Below the pieces are notes generated by a model. It saw only the letters and a list, made by a program, of their open reading frames with translations. It was not told the DNA's origin and did no database searches. The translations under genes were made by a program, and so were the position numbers. DNA of 64,000 nucleotides from an uncultured Candidatus Melainabacteria bacterium (GTDB lineage: Bacteria; Cyanobacteriota; Vampirovibrionia; Gastranaerophilales; Gastranaerophilaceae): the NCBI GenBank assembly GCA_934728585.1, contig CAKVDZ010000006.1, positions 27,344-91,343 on the forward strand, in the 5' to 3' direction. How positions within the stretch are numbered: position 1 is the stretch's first letter; each line of letters starts with the position of its first letter. This document shows, piece after piece, positions 53,522-62,813 of this stretch.

Positions 53522-54751
53522 TTATTCGTAGCGTAATGCATCGATTGGATTTAGTAGGGAAGCTTTGTAGGCTGGATAATAACCAAATCCTACGCCGACT
53601 ATTCCTGAAAATCCTAGTGATAAAATTATTGAAAAAGCTGAAACAGAAACTTGCATAGCGCCGATTAATCCTATAATTCCAGAGATTAAACAACCTAATA
53701 TAACACCGATTATACCACCAAAGATTGATAACAAGAACGATTCAAACAAGAATTGAATACGTATATCACTTGCTTTTGCGCCAATTGCCATACGGATACC
53801 AATTTCTTTAGTTCTTTCTGTAACAGATACAAGCATAATATTCATAATGCCGATACCGCCAACAAGAAGTGAAACAAAAGCAATTACAAATAAAAATAAT
53901 GACATTGTGCGTGCGGAAGATTTGATTGTTTCTTGCATTTGAGCAAGATTTCTGATTTCAAAATCGTTGTTTTGAGTTTTTCCGATATGATGTCTGAATT
54001 TTAAAATTTCTTCGATATCACTTTGGGTTGTTTCAATAATTTCATCGTCTTGTGCTTTCACTGCAATCATTGACACTGTTCCAGGAAAAGATGTCCCAAA
54101 AACTTTCTTTTGGGCTGTTGTAATTGGAATAAAAACTAAATCATCTTGGTCATGACCCATTCCAGATTGACCTTTTGTTTTAAGTAATCCAACAACTTTA
54201 AATGGAATTCCACCAATACGAATAGTTTTGTTGACAGGATCCATATCCCCAAAAAGTTCATTGGCAACTGTTTGACCTAAAATTGCAACTTTTGTATTGT
54301 TTTTGATATCTTCTGGAATAAAATTTCTACCAGATTCAATTTCATAATTTCTTATAAATAAATATGGGGCAGTAGTTCCACCAACTGAAGTTGACCAGTT
54401 TTGATTTCCGAAGGTTATTTGTTTTGCCTCCGCAGAATATGGCGCTATTGCAAGAACTCCAGTAGCTTTTTGTTCAATTGCTTCTGCATCTTTTAGCGTA
54501 AGTGTGGGGCGAGTCCCCATTCCCATACGAACACCACCACTTTTTGCAGATGCAGAGCGAACCATAAGCAAATTGCTACCCATAGATTCCATATCTTTAG
54601 CAATTTTTTCTCTAGAACCTGTACCAACTGCAAGCATTACGATTACTGCACAAACCCCGATAATAATGCCCAAACTAGTTAGGGCTGAACGCATTTTGTT
54701 TATTTTCAATGAGCGAATTGACATATTTAGAATTGTTTTTACGTCTATCAT
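53522..54751 (-). CDS. macB: MacB-like ABC permease (FtsX-type)
   Basis: 409 residues. Helix 1 at about 20-45 (ALTSLGIIIGVCAVIVMLAVG), a large periplasmic domain (about 60-280) with MacB-type core, then three helices and the FtsX block VTERTKEIGIRMAIGAKASDIRIQF. With its ATPase and MacA it drives drug, peptide or lipid export through TolC by mechanical transmission. Its start overlaps the ATPase stop by 4 nt (ATGA). Confidence 0.92.
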   Translation of the reverse strand: MIDVKTILNMSIRSLKINKMRSALTSLGIIIGVCAVIVMLAVGTGSREKIAKDMESMGSNLLMVRSASAKSGGVRMGMGTRPTLTLKDAEAIEQKATGVLAIAPYSAEAKQITFGNQNWSTSVGGTTAPYLFIRNYEIESGRNFIPEDIKNNTKVAILGQTVANELFGDMDPVNKTIRIGGIPFKVVGLLKTKGQSGMGHDQDDLVFIPITTAQKKVFGTSFPGTVSMIAVKAQDDEIIETTQSDIEEILKFRHHIGKTQNNDFEIRNLAQMQETIKSSARTMSLFLFVIAFVSLLVGGIGIMNIMLVSVTERTKEIGIRMAIGAKASDIRIQFLFESFLLSIFGGIIGVILGCLISGIIGLIGAMQVSVSAFSIILSLGFSGIVGVGFGYYPAYKASLLNPIDALRYE

Positions 54752-55437
54752 TTGCGTTTTACCTCATCAGAAATAATGTTTCCGTCTTTAAATCTAACTA
54801 CACGTTTGCAAAATTCTGCAATATCAGGTTCGTGAGTTACTAAAACGATTGTTTTCCCGTGCTTTTCGTTCAATTCACAGAAGAAATTCATAACCTCAAT
54901 ACTTGTTTTTGTATCTAAGTTACCTGTTGGTTCGTCTGCAAGAATAATTGATGCATCGTTAACTATTGCACGAGCAATTGCAACACGTTGTTGTTGACCA
55001 CCTGACATTTGATTAGGCATATGGTCCTCTCTTTTTTCAAGTCCAACAATTTTTAACGCTTCTTTTGCTTTTTTTATTCTTGTTTCTTCATCAATACCCT
55101 TGTAAATCATTGGTAATTCGACATTTTCAAGTGCTGTTGTTCTTGAAATTAAATTAAATCCTTGAAAAACAAAACCTAGTTTTACGTTTCTAATCTCTGA
55201 AAGACTGTCACTATCTAGATTTAGAACGTCAATACCGTCAAGATAATAGCTCCCAGAGTTAGGTTTATCCAGTGTGCCTAGCATGTTCATAAATGTTGAT
55301 TTTCCTGAACCAGAAGCACCCATAATTGCGACAAATTCACCATCTTCGATACTTAAGGAAACGTCGTTTAATGCATTGAAGGAGCTATCTCCTGTTGTAT
55401 AAGTTTTTATTGCGTGTTGAACTTCTATAAGTGCCAT
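54748..55437 (-). CDS. macB: MacB-like ABC ATPase
   Basis: 229 residues. Walker A GASGSGKSTF, signature SGGQQQRVAIARAI, Walker B ILADEPTGNLD. Split from the permease, unlike E. coli MacB, which is a fusion. It is 2 nt after macA. Confidence 0.93.
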   Translation of the reverse strand: MALIEVQHAIKTYTTGDSSFNALNDVSLSIEDGEFVAIMGASGSGKSTFMNMLGTLDKPNSGSYYLDGIDVLNLDSDSLSEIRNVKLGFVFQGFNLISRTTALENVELPMIYKGIDEETRIKKAKEALKIVGLEKREDHMPNQMSGGQQQRVAIARAIVNDASIILADEPTGNLDTKTSIEVMNFFCELNEKHGKTIVLVTHEPDIAEFCKRVVRFKDGNIISDEVKRK

Positions 55438-55438
55438 A

Positions 55439-56563
55439 TTAGAACATTCTCATTGGTGGTTTTTTATTGCCTTTTTCATCTTTTTTAGAAATATTTTTTC
55501 CGCTACCAACAATAACCTTGTCGCCAACTTGTACATTTCCAGATGTTATTTCTGTGTAAGTATCGTCGCTTGCACCCGTTTCAATAGTTTCTCTAACTGG
55601 TTTTGAATTTCTTAGTATCCAAATACCTTGTGTATCGTATCTTTTAATTTCGCCTTTTGTTACAGGTGTATATTTCAAGGCAATAGATGGTACACAAAGC
55701 GCGTCTACTTTCTTTTGAGTGATTATAGAAACATTTGCTGTCATACCAGGTTTAAGTTTTAAATCATCGTTATCAACTTTTACCACAACTGTGTAAGTTA
55801 CAACGTTTGAAACTGTTGTAGGTGAAATTCTAACTTGTGAAACTCGACCTTTGAAAACTTGGTCAGGGTATCCGTCAAGAGTATAATCAACTTCTTGACC
55901 CTCTTTGATTTTACCGATATCTGCTTCTGAAACGTTAACTTCAATTTGCATTTCTTTTAAATCTTTTGCAACAGTGAATAACTCTGGAGCTTGGAAGCTT
56001 GCTGCAACTGGTTGTCCAGGGTCAACATTACGTGTAACAATAATGCCGTCTACAGGGGAATAAATATAAGCAAATGAACATTGGTGTTCTGCGTATTCTA
56101 AATCAGCTTTGGCAGCGTTTAAAAGGGCTTTGTTTGATAAATAATCAGCTTGTGCCGCATCTAATTCACTTTTCGCCATAAAGTTTCTTGAAACAAGATT
56201 TTTATATCTGTTATAAGTCTTTAAGCTGTTATCAGTAATCGCTTTTTGCTTTTCATAGTTACTTCTTGTCTTGTCTACATTTGCTTGAAGCAAGCTGGTA
56301 TCCATTTTTGCAATTAATTGTCCAGCTTTTACTTGTGAGTTGAAATCAACATAAACCTCCATCATCAAACCTGATACTGTAGAACCAACGCTGACAGTGT
56401 TTACTGGATTTATTGTACCAGAAGCTTCTACAACTTGTTGAATTGTATGTGTGATAGCTTTTTCTGTTTGATATCTTTTAGTGTTGCTAAAAATTACTTT
56501 GATTGCGATTAAAGCTACAAGTAGTACTATTACTGATATTATTGCGATTTTCTTTTTATTCAT
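55439..56563 (-). CDS. macA: MacA-like periplasmic adaptor (membrane fusion protein)
   Basis: 374 residues. One N-terminal helix (about 4-25), lipoyl and beta-barrel domains with EASGTINPVNTVSVGSTVSG and VYSPVDGIIVTRNVDPGQPV, and a helical hairpin. It links inner-membrane MacB to TolC. Its ATG overlaps the tolC stop (TAATG). Confidence 0.92.
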   Translation of the reverse strand: MNKKKIAIISVIVLLVALIAIKVIFSNTKRYQTEKAITHTIQQVVEASGTINPVNTVSVGSTVSGLMMEVYVDFNSQVKAGQLIAKMDTSLLQANVDKTRSNYEKQKAITDNSLKTYNRYKNLVSRNFMAKSELDAAQADYLSNKALLNAAKADLEYAEHQCSFAYIYSPVDGIIVTRNVDPGQPVAASFQAPELFTVAKDLKEMQIEVNVSEADIGKIKEGQEVDYTLDGYPDQVFKGRVSQVRISPTTVSNVVTYTVVVKVDNDDLKLKPGMTANVSIITQKKVDALCVPSIALKYTPVTKGEIKRYDTQGIWILRNSKPVRETIETGASDDTYTEITSGNVQVGDKVIVGSGKNISKKDEKGNKKPPMRMF

Positions 56564-58215
56564 TAATTACCCTTTTTACTTTTTCTTTGTTTTTTAGATT
56601 TTTTAGTTTTTGAACTATTTTCAACGTTTTGAACATAAACTTCGTCAACTTTTGCAATTTCAAGTTCTAATTTTGCTTTTGAAACATTATAGTCAAAAAT
56701 TAATTTTACATAATTTTCTTGTGCTTGGTTGTAATTTACAATTGCGTCTTGAACTTCCAAGAAGTTACCTAAACCAACTTCATATCGGCCCATAGCAAGT
56801 TCTAAATTTTCGTAAGTTTGTTTTACAGCAACCTCTGTAAGTGGAATTTTCTTTTCATATTGAACCATATTTACGTATGCTTTTTGTACATTAAAATAAA
56901 TGTCTTTAGAAAGTTGATTTACAGCAGTATCAGCGACGTTTAGTCGAGCTTTTGCTTCATCAACCTTGTATTTTATATCCATTACATTAATTGTTGGAAA
57001 ATCAACTGTACCTTGAATTCTAAAGCTATTTGTGTTGTTATCATTTGCACTTAACCCATAACCGCCTTTAGCGTTAAGATCTGGCAAATATTGTATTTTT
57101 TGATACTTTAATTCTTCTTTTAGTGCATCTCTTGCGGCAACGTAAGATTTTAAATCAGGTCTATTGTCTTTTGCTATTTTGATTGATTCTTCAAGTGTGT
57201 ATGGAAATTTTGTAACCTTGTATGCTTCATTTAAAATTTCGTTTTTTTGTACCATTGTTTGATAAATTGCACCATTTTTTAAAGCTGGAGCTTCAAATTT
57301 TTCCGCATCTTGAGTTGTATGTTTTAGTGCAACTTCTGCATATTTGTTATCAAAGTTAAACGATTCAAGTTTTGCAATTGAATATTTTGGGGAATAGTCA
57401 ATATACATTGAGTTGTTTAACGCTACAACAGCTGTATCATATGTATTTTGTGCTGATACAAGGTTAATTTTTGCATTACTCAAATAAACTTCAGAGTTAA
57501 CAAGGTCGATTTTTGATTTTAAGCCTTCTTCAAAATATGCTTTTGTTTGTTGATATTGTCTTTCGTTTACAAGAATATTTGCTTCCTGAACTTTTATATT
57601 TGCGGCTGCTGCAAGAACTCCGTAATAATTAGTTTTTACGTTAAAAATAGTTTTTATTGTTTCGTAATTCAGGTCATAATCTGCTGCAATTTTGTTAAGT
57701 TTTGCCTTTTTAATTTTTGCTCCAACTTTACCAAAACTGAAAATCAACTGTCTTAAAGATGCATCTAATCCATAAGAATTGTTGCTATCGCTATAGCCAG
57801 AAGTGCTTGTGTATGTTCCATAATAGCCAGTTCCAAGCGATAAAGATGGAAAATATGACGCTTTAGATTGACCCAAAATTGAATTTGCGACAGTCACTAA
57901 TTCTTGATATTTTTGAATTGAGGGACTGTTTTCTAATGCAATTTTGATACAGTCATCAAGTGTCAAGGTTGAATTTTCTTTGATATTTACAGTATTTGTT
58001 TGTTCTTGTGCTTGAAGTGTTACTTCATCTTTTGAGTTTGTTATTTCGCCATTTTTATCTGCAAAAACACGTTTTAAAAACTTTTTCTTTTGAGGTGTTT
58101 GTTCAGTTTGAGGTTGAGTATTTTGTGCAGGCGTGTCAACAATAGCATTTGCGCAGTTTGCAAATGTAAAAAATATAATAAATAGTGATAGTAAGATTTT
58201 AGTTATCTTTTTCAA
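56563..58215 (-). CDS. tolC: TolC-family outer membrane efflux protein
   Basis: 550 residues; signal peptide after a TTG start with AGAGGAAGG 9 nt upstream (a longer GTG frame overlaps the site). The two efflux repeats start LTLDDCIKIALENSPSIQKYQ and YTLEESIKIAKDNRPDLKSY. It forms a trimeric tunnel through the outer membrane and proves a diderm envelope. The C-terminus is Lys-rich. First gene of the tolC-macA-macB operon. Confidence 0.92.
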   Translation of the reverse strand: MKKITKILLSLFIIFFTFANCANAIVDTPAQNTQPQTEQTPQKKKFLKRVFADKNGEITNSKDEVTLQAQEQTNTVNIKENSTLTLDDCIKIALENSPSIQKYQELVTVANSILGQSKASYFPSLSLGTGYYGTYTSTSGYSDSNNSYGLDASLRQLIFSFGKVGAKIKKAKLNKIAADYDLNYETIKTIFNVKTNYYGVLAAAANIKVQEANILVNERQYQQTKAYFEEGLKSKIDLVNSEVYLSNAKINLVSAQNTYDTAVVALNNSMYIDYSPKYSIAKLESFNFDNKYAEVALKHTTQDAEKFEAPALKNGAIYQTMVQKNEILNEAYKVTKFPYTLEESIKIAKDNRPDLKSYVAARDALKEELKYQKIQYLPDLNAKGGYGLSANDNNTNSFRIQGTVDFPTINVMDIKYKVDEAKARLNVADTAVNQLSKDIYFNVQKAYVNMVQYEKKIPLTEVAVKQTYENLELAMGRYEVGLGNFLEVQDAIVNYNQAQENYVKLIFDYNVSKAKLELEIAKVDEVYVQNVENSSKTKKSKKQRKSKKGN

Positions 58216-58299
58216 AAGAAAATACCTTCCTCTAGCTATCACTATTATATATGATATATACGAATATTTACAGTAATATTACGGATTTGTTATATATTA

Positions 58300-58950
58300 T
58301 TAAGTATTAAATATTCTATCGCCTGCATCTCCCATTCCTGGTATGATATAGCCTTTTTTATTAATACCTTCGTCAACAGCAGCTGTAATGATTTCAACTT
58401 CTGGGAATACTTTTTGTATATTTTCAATACCTTCTGGAGCCGCCATTATGCAAATACATTTTATGTGTGACATTGGAATTTTCTTGTCGGCATAAAGTCT
58501 GATTGCTTCAATTAATGAGTTCCCTGTTGCAAGCATTGGATCTGTGATGTAGATGTAGAATTTTTCTGGATTTGGAGCTTCCATCGGAACTTTGTTGTAA
58601 TACCAAACTGGTTTTAAAGTTTTTTCATCTCTGTACATACCAATATGTCTAATGCAAGCTTGTGGCAAGATATCGATAGCTTCATCTGTAAAGATTAAAC
58701 CTGCACGCAAAATTGGTGAAATGATGATGTTAATGTCATCTTCAATTGTTTTAACTGTTGTTTTTACGATTGGTGTGTTGATTTCTTTTTCTACGAGTGG
58801 TAAATTTTTTGCTGCTTCGTACAAAAGTACACGGGTAATTTTTCTTGTTGCAATTCTTACGCCCTGACAATCTGTATTTTTGTCACGCATTGTGCATAAG
58901 TTTTGCAAAATTACTGGGTTTTCGATAATTCTTACTAAATCTTTGTTCAT
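58300..58950 (-). CDS. upp: Uracil phosphoribosyltransferase
   Basis: 216 residues. Makes UMP from uracil and PRPP. The PRPP loop is YITDPMLATGNSL; ISPILRAGLIFTDE and GDAGDRIF at the end are typical. AGAGG precedes the ATG. It is 12 nt after the MCE gene. Confidence 0.95.
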   Translation of the reverse strand: MNKDLVRIIENPVILQNLCTMRDKNTDCQGVRIATRKITRVLLYEAAKNLPLVEKEINTPIVKTTVKTIEDDINIIISPILRAGLIFTDEAIDILPQACIRHIGMYRDEKTLKPVWYYNKVPMEAPNPEKFYIYITDPMLATGNSLIEAIRLYADKKIPMSHIKCICIMAAPEGIENIQKVFPEVEIITAAVDEGINKKGYIIPGMGDAGDRIFNT

Positions 58951-58962
58951 ACTTATACCTCT

Positions 58963-59586
58963 TTATTTCTTTTGTGTTTTTTCTAAATCTTTTTGTATTT
59001 TGTCAATCCAAACATCAGCGTTATTTAACATCTCTTTTTGTTCGGTTGGTGTGTGTTTTTCGTTTGTAGTCGAAAAATGGATTTCTTTACCAAATGACGT
59101 ACATTTATATGTTATTTGAGAAATTTTTTCAAGCATAGAATCTAGTAAACTCAATGCATAACCAAGTCTTCGTGGTTGTTGAATAATCAAGAATGAAGTA
59201 TCAGGAGTCGCTTTATCTTTTGGCATATATATTTCAAGCGATTTTGAGCCACCAAGCCCAGTAAATTCAACTGTTACACGAGAACCTTTTGGTATGCTAA
59301 TTCCTTTTTCTGTGATTATAAAGTCAACAAAAACCATATCATTAACGATTTTTACTTTTTTTACGTACCCAACTTGAATTCCAAGCATTCTAACAGGAGA
59401 ACCTTGAATAATTCCGTCGACGTCTTGTAAAAATATTTGATAACGACTTAATTCTTTTGTTTTATGCGTATGATAGAATGATATTGCGCTTGCAATAACA
59501 AATAAAACAAAAAACCAAATAACAAGCTCAAGGAACCAATGAGTAGTTTTTTTGTATTCAGTTTTTGTGTTTTTTTCTTTCATCAT
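58963..59586 (-). CDS. MCE/MlaD-family lipid-transport protein
   Basis: 207 residues: one helix (about 18-40), one MCE domain (about 45-125) with DVDGIIQGSPVRMLGIQVGYVKKV and FTGLGGSKSLEIYMP. In other diderms such proteins carry phospholipids between membranes. The C-terminal helix-rich part is short. No MlaE or MlaF gene is adjacent. It follows the HerA-like gene by 13 nt. Confidence 0.85.
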   Translation of the reverse strand: MMKEKNTKTEYKKTTHWFLELVIWFFVLFVIASAISFYHTHKTKELSRYQIFLQDVDGIIQGSPVRMLGIQVGYVKKVKIVNDMVFVDFIITEKGISIPKGSRVTVEFTGLGGSKSLEIYMPKDKATPDTSFLIIQQPRRLGYALSLLDSMLEKISQITYKCTSFGKEIHFSTTNEKHTPTEQKEMLNNADVWIDKIQKDLEKTQKK

Positions 59587-59599
59587 TTATCCGAATATT

Positions 59600-61822
59600 T
59601 TAATTGGCTTTTTTGACATCTGAAAGAGTTGGATCAAGAAGTCTTCTGCCAACTCCCTCAAAATATACTGAGCAAAGCTTTTTGTTTCCGTAATTTATAA
59701 CTTTTTCAACACGTCCGTTGCCGAAATCTTTATGTATAACTAAATCGCCCTTTTCAAAGTTAACATCTGTTTTTGTACCAGTAGTTGCAGGATAAACAGG
59801 AACGGTTTCTGGTTCTTTAAGGCTTTCTTCAGTTATATTGTATTGAGATTTTATATCTTGAACTTGATTTTCTTCCTCTGAAATTTCTTCAGGTTCTTCT
59901 TCAATAAAATCATTTTCATCAGGGTGGATTTCGTCTAAGTAAGAGTCGTCTTCTTGTTCTTGAATAGGTTCTTCAATAATTTCTGGCTCTTGATTTTCAT
60001 AAATATCCACATCTTGAATTAAATCTAAATCTTCTTCTGTTAAATCGTTTGATGGTGTGTCTGCTTCGCCAACATCAATAATTTCAGATTGCTGTTGTGG
60101 TTGAACGGTATTTTCAACAGGCATTTCTTGTGGCTCAATTGATTTAAACACAGGTGGTACAACCTCGCTTGGAGCTTGTTGTTGCGGTGACATTTGAGGA
60201 GTTTGTGGCTCTTGATTTTGTTGTGGTTGTTGTGGCTGTTGCATATTTTGCATTGGTGGAACAGCTTGAGGGGTTGCCATATATGGTTGTTGCATATATG
60301 GTTGAGGTTGCACAAATGGAGTTTGCATATATGGATTATTCATATATGGTTGAGGTGCAAACATTTGCGGTTGTGGATATACAGGTGGTTGTTGCGGATA
60401 AAAAATCTGCGGACCTTGTTGCATAGGCATCATTTGCGGATAAATCATTTGTGACATTTGCTGTTGCAACATTTGTTGTGACATTTGTTGCTGTTGTTGG
60501 TACGCTTCTTTTTGCAATTTTTCTGCTTCGTGTTTTTGTTGTTGTTCACGTAGTTGTTTTTGCACAAGTCTTTGAGCATCTTCTTGCGACATTGTTGTTT
60601 GAGGTGCAACGCTCATTATTTTTGCACGTTCTGATAGTTTTAATATCAACGGCATATATTGAGTTGCTTGACCGTATACAACAAATTCAGTTCTGCCAAG
60701 AGAGGTCAAGAACGTGTTGTAGCTTGCAAAATCCTGTTGCTGTATCAACGGAGTGAATAGAATTAAATCTTTTGATAATTTCTTTAATTCTGTGAGGTAT
60801 TTGTATGTATAGGAACAATTTATAATTGTGTATGCTTTTTTGCATGAGAAAATTTGTTTTAATAATTTTTTGTTAGAATTTCCGTTTGTAATTTTTACAA
60901 ACACGTAGTATTCGTCAGAAAGTTCTTTTATTAGGCTGTAAACATACGAAATAACTTCTTTTTGAATATTTTCATCAGCTTTTGAAATATTAATAACTGT
61001 TGTTTGATTGTTTAAAAGAGAATCAAACAAATTCTTGTATTCCATAATATTTCTTGCAAAAATGCCAGCTTCATCATATCTTACAAGAGCATTTTTTAGT
61101 AACACTAGCTCTGGTAATTTTGACTCATTGTACTGTTTTTCAAGAATATCAATGAACTTGTTTACAGGAATATACGGTTCTTCAAGGCTTGACAAGTAAT
61201 ATTGAATTTCTAAGAAGGTTTCTTGCAAAATAGCTTTACTTCTAGCACTCTTGAATTCTAAGCCGTTCTCGTAAATGAAGTTAATAAGTTGATTATTGAT
61301 AGGCAGACGGAAGTTTTCTGTCATAGTTAGAGAGTTTTTATCAAAAATGCTTTCTCCGTCAGTGTCAATAATAACAGTCTTTTTACCGTAATTTTTAATC
61401 TGTCTATTTAGGGTTTTAATAGTTAAATCAGTATTTTCCTGATTTTCGGAACAAATAATTAATTTATTTTCTAAAAAACTTTTATCTAAAGATACCAAAA
61501 GGTCATCTTCAATGAATTCACCTATTAATATTGGGTTTTGACCTTGAATAAGTCTTAAAAAGTCGATTGAATTTATGTTAGTTATCGCACTATTTATTGC
61601 TGGAATTGAACCCGAATATGTTTTTATAACTCCGTCTTCTGTTACGTTAAAATTAATTTTCGCAATAGCAACATTTCCGTGTTTGCTAGATTCAAGATGC
61701 ATAATTTGTCCAATATACGACTCACGGCTATCTTTTATCATTACAAATCCAGATAAGAACAAGTTGTCGCTTGCTTCGTAAAAAATTTTTACTAGGTTAT
61801 TTTTAACCTCGAATATTCTCAT
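59600..61822 (-). CDS. HerA-like protein with degenerate P-loop, Gln/Pro-rich linker and Tudor-like end
   Basis: 740 residues. The N-terminal 400 resemble HerA/VirD4 ATPases: IGEFIEDDLLVSLDKSFLENKLIICS and IIDTDGE (compare the usual IDPHGE) are in place, but where GSGKS/T is expected the sequence is SENQENTDLT (about 125-134), so Walker A is missing. About 405-570 is Gln/Pro/Met-rich low complexity, 575-680 is acidic, and the end (GDLVIHKDFGNGRVEKVINYG) is like the Tudor/CarD-like tail of UvrD. It may bind nucleic acid without hydrolysis. Fold call is inference. Confidence 0.6.
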   Translation of the reverse strand: MRIFEVKNNLVKIFYEASDNLFLSGFVMIKDSRESYIGQIMHLESSKHGNVAIAKINFNVTEDGVIKTYSGSIPAINSAITNINSIDFLRLIQGQNPILIGEFIEDDLLVSLDKSFLENKLIICSENQENTDLTIKTLNRQIKNYGKKTVIIDTDGESIFDKNSLTMTENFRLPINNQLINFIYENGLEFKSARSKAILQETFLEIQYYLSSLEEPYIPVNKFIDILEKQYNESKLPELVLLKNALVRYDEAGIFARNIMEYKNLFDSLLNNQTTVINISKADENIQKEVISYVYSLIKELSDEYYVFVKITNGNSNKKLLKQIFSCKKAYTIINCSYTYKYLTELKKLSKDLILFTPLIQQQDFASYNTFLTSLGRTEFVVYGQATQYMPLILKLSERAKIMSVAPQTTMSQEDAQRLVQKQLREQQQKHEAEKLQKEAYQQQQQMSQQMLQQQMSQMIYPQMMPMQQGPQIFYPQQPPVYPQPQMFAPQPYMNNPYMQTPFVQPQPYMQQPYMATPQAVPPMQNMQQPQQPQQNQEPQTPQMSPQQQAPSEVVPPVFKSIEPQEMPVENTVQPQQQSEIIDVGEADTPSNDLTEEDLDLIQDVDIYENQEPEIIEEPIQEQEDDSYLDEIHPDENDFIEEEPEEISEEENQVQDIKSQYNITEESLKEPETVPVYPATTGTKTDVNFEKGDLVIHKDFGNGRVEKVINYGNKKLCSVYFEGVGRRLLDPTLSDVKKAN

Positions 61823-61901
61823 GAGTTTGTTCCTTGAAATTTATTTTATCATGAAAAAAATTAAAAAAATGCAAATTTTTTATATCAAATTAAATTTATA
61901 A

Positions 61902-61907
61902 TATAAT
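61902..61907 (+). promoter_or_regulatory. ribF -10 box, leaderless type
   Basis: TATAAT ends exactly 6 nt before the ribF ATG and no Shine-Dalgarno follows. Confidence 0.5.
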
Positions 61908-61913
61908 AATTTT

Positions 61914-62813
61914 ATGAAAATTTATTCTGAATTTAATAATCAAGAAAATTTAGTTGTAATTTTGGGCTTTTTTGATGGAATTCATCAGGGGCATAAGGCT
62001 GTTATCCAAACGGCTATTAATTACGCAAAAAAAAATAGTTTAAAAACGGCACTAGTTACTTTCAAAGACGCGCCAGTCGTGTTTTTTAACAAAAAAGAAC
62101 CGAAATATATTTTGACAAAATCAGAAAAAGAAAAAAAGATAGAAAATTTAGGTGTAGATTTTTTGTATGAGCTAAAGTTTGATGAAAATTTGGCGAATTT
62201 AACTGCTTCTCAATACTTGAAAATTCTAATTGAAAATCTTCACCCACAAGCAATAGTGACGGGGTATAATCACTATTTTGGGTACAATAAATCAGGAAAT
62301 GTTGATTATTTGCGATTAATGCAAAAAGAATATGGTTATGAATTTATAGAAGTCGCGCCATTAAATGTTAAAGACGGTGTGGTAAGTTCGTCAAAAATTA
62401 GAGAAGCTCTGAAAGAGGGAAATATAAAACGAGCCAATAGTATGTTGGGTTATAGGTTTTATATTGAAAATGAAGTGATAAAAGGTGTTCAAATAGGACG
62501 CTCAATAGGGTTTAAAACTGCAAATTTACTGTTCCCTAATGATGTTATGGAAATTTCAAATGGCGTTTATGCTGTTGAGGTTGTAATTGACAAAAATAAA
62601 TATATGGGTATAGCAAATTATGGTTCAAAACCAACAATAAAAGACGATGATAAGAAATTATTGGAAGTTCATATTATAAATTTTGATGAAGATATTTATG
62701 GAAAATTTATAAAAGTAAGTTTTTTAGATAAAATAAGAGATGAGAAAAGATTTAACTCGCTAACGCAGTTAAAAGAGCAAATTACAAAGGATATTGAATG
62801 TTTAGAGTTGTAA
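61914..62813 (+). CDS. ribF: Bifunctional riboflavin kinase / FAD synthetase
   Basis: 299 residues. N-terminal FAD synthetase: ILGFFDGIHQGHKAVIQ (HxGH) and VSSSKIREALKEGNI. C-terminal riboflavin kinase: GRSIGFKTANLLFPNDV and GVYAVEV. Makes FMN and FAD from riboflavin. No FMN riboswitch precedes it. It overlaps the next gene by 16 nt. Confidence 0.95.
   Translation: MKIYSEFNNQENLVVILGFFDGIHQGHKAVIQTAINYAKKNSLKTALVTFKDAPVVFFNKKEPKYILTKSEKEKKIENLGVDFLYELKFDENLANLTASQYLKILIENLHPQAIVTGYNHYFGYNKSGNVDYLRLMQKEYGYEFIEVAPLNVKDGVVSSSKIREALKEGNIKRANSMLGYRFYIENEVIKGVQIGRSIGFKTANLLFPNDVMEISNGVYAVEVVIDKNKYMGIANYGSKPTIKDDDKKLLEVHIINFDEDIYGKFIKVSFLDKIRDEKRFNSLTQLKEQITKDIECLEL

Noticed and set aside
60040..60756. 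Several long frames opposite the Gln/Pro-rich part of the HerA-like gene
   Set aside because: Low-complexity CAA/CAG-type codons read as Leu/Val-rich frames on the other strand. No start signals were seen.
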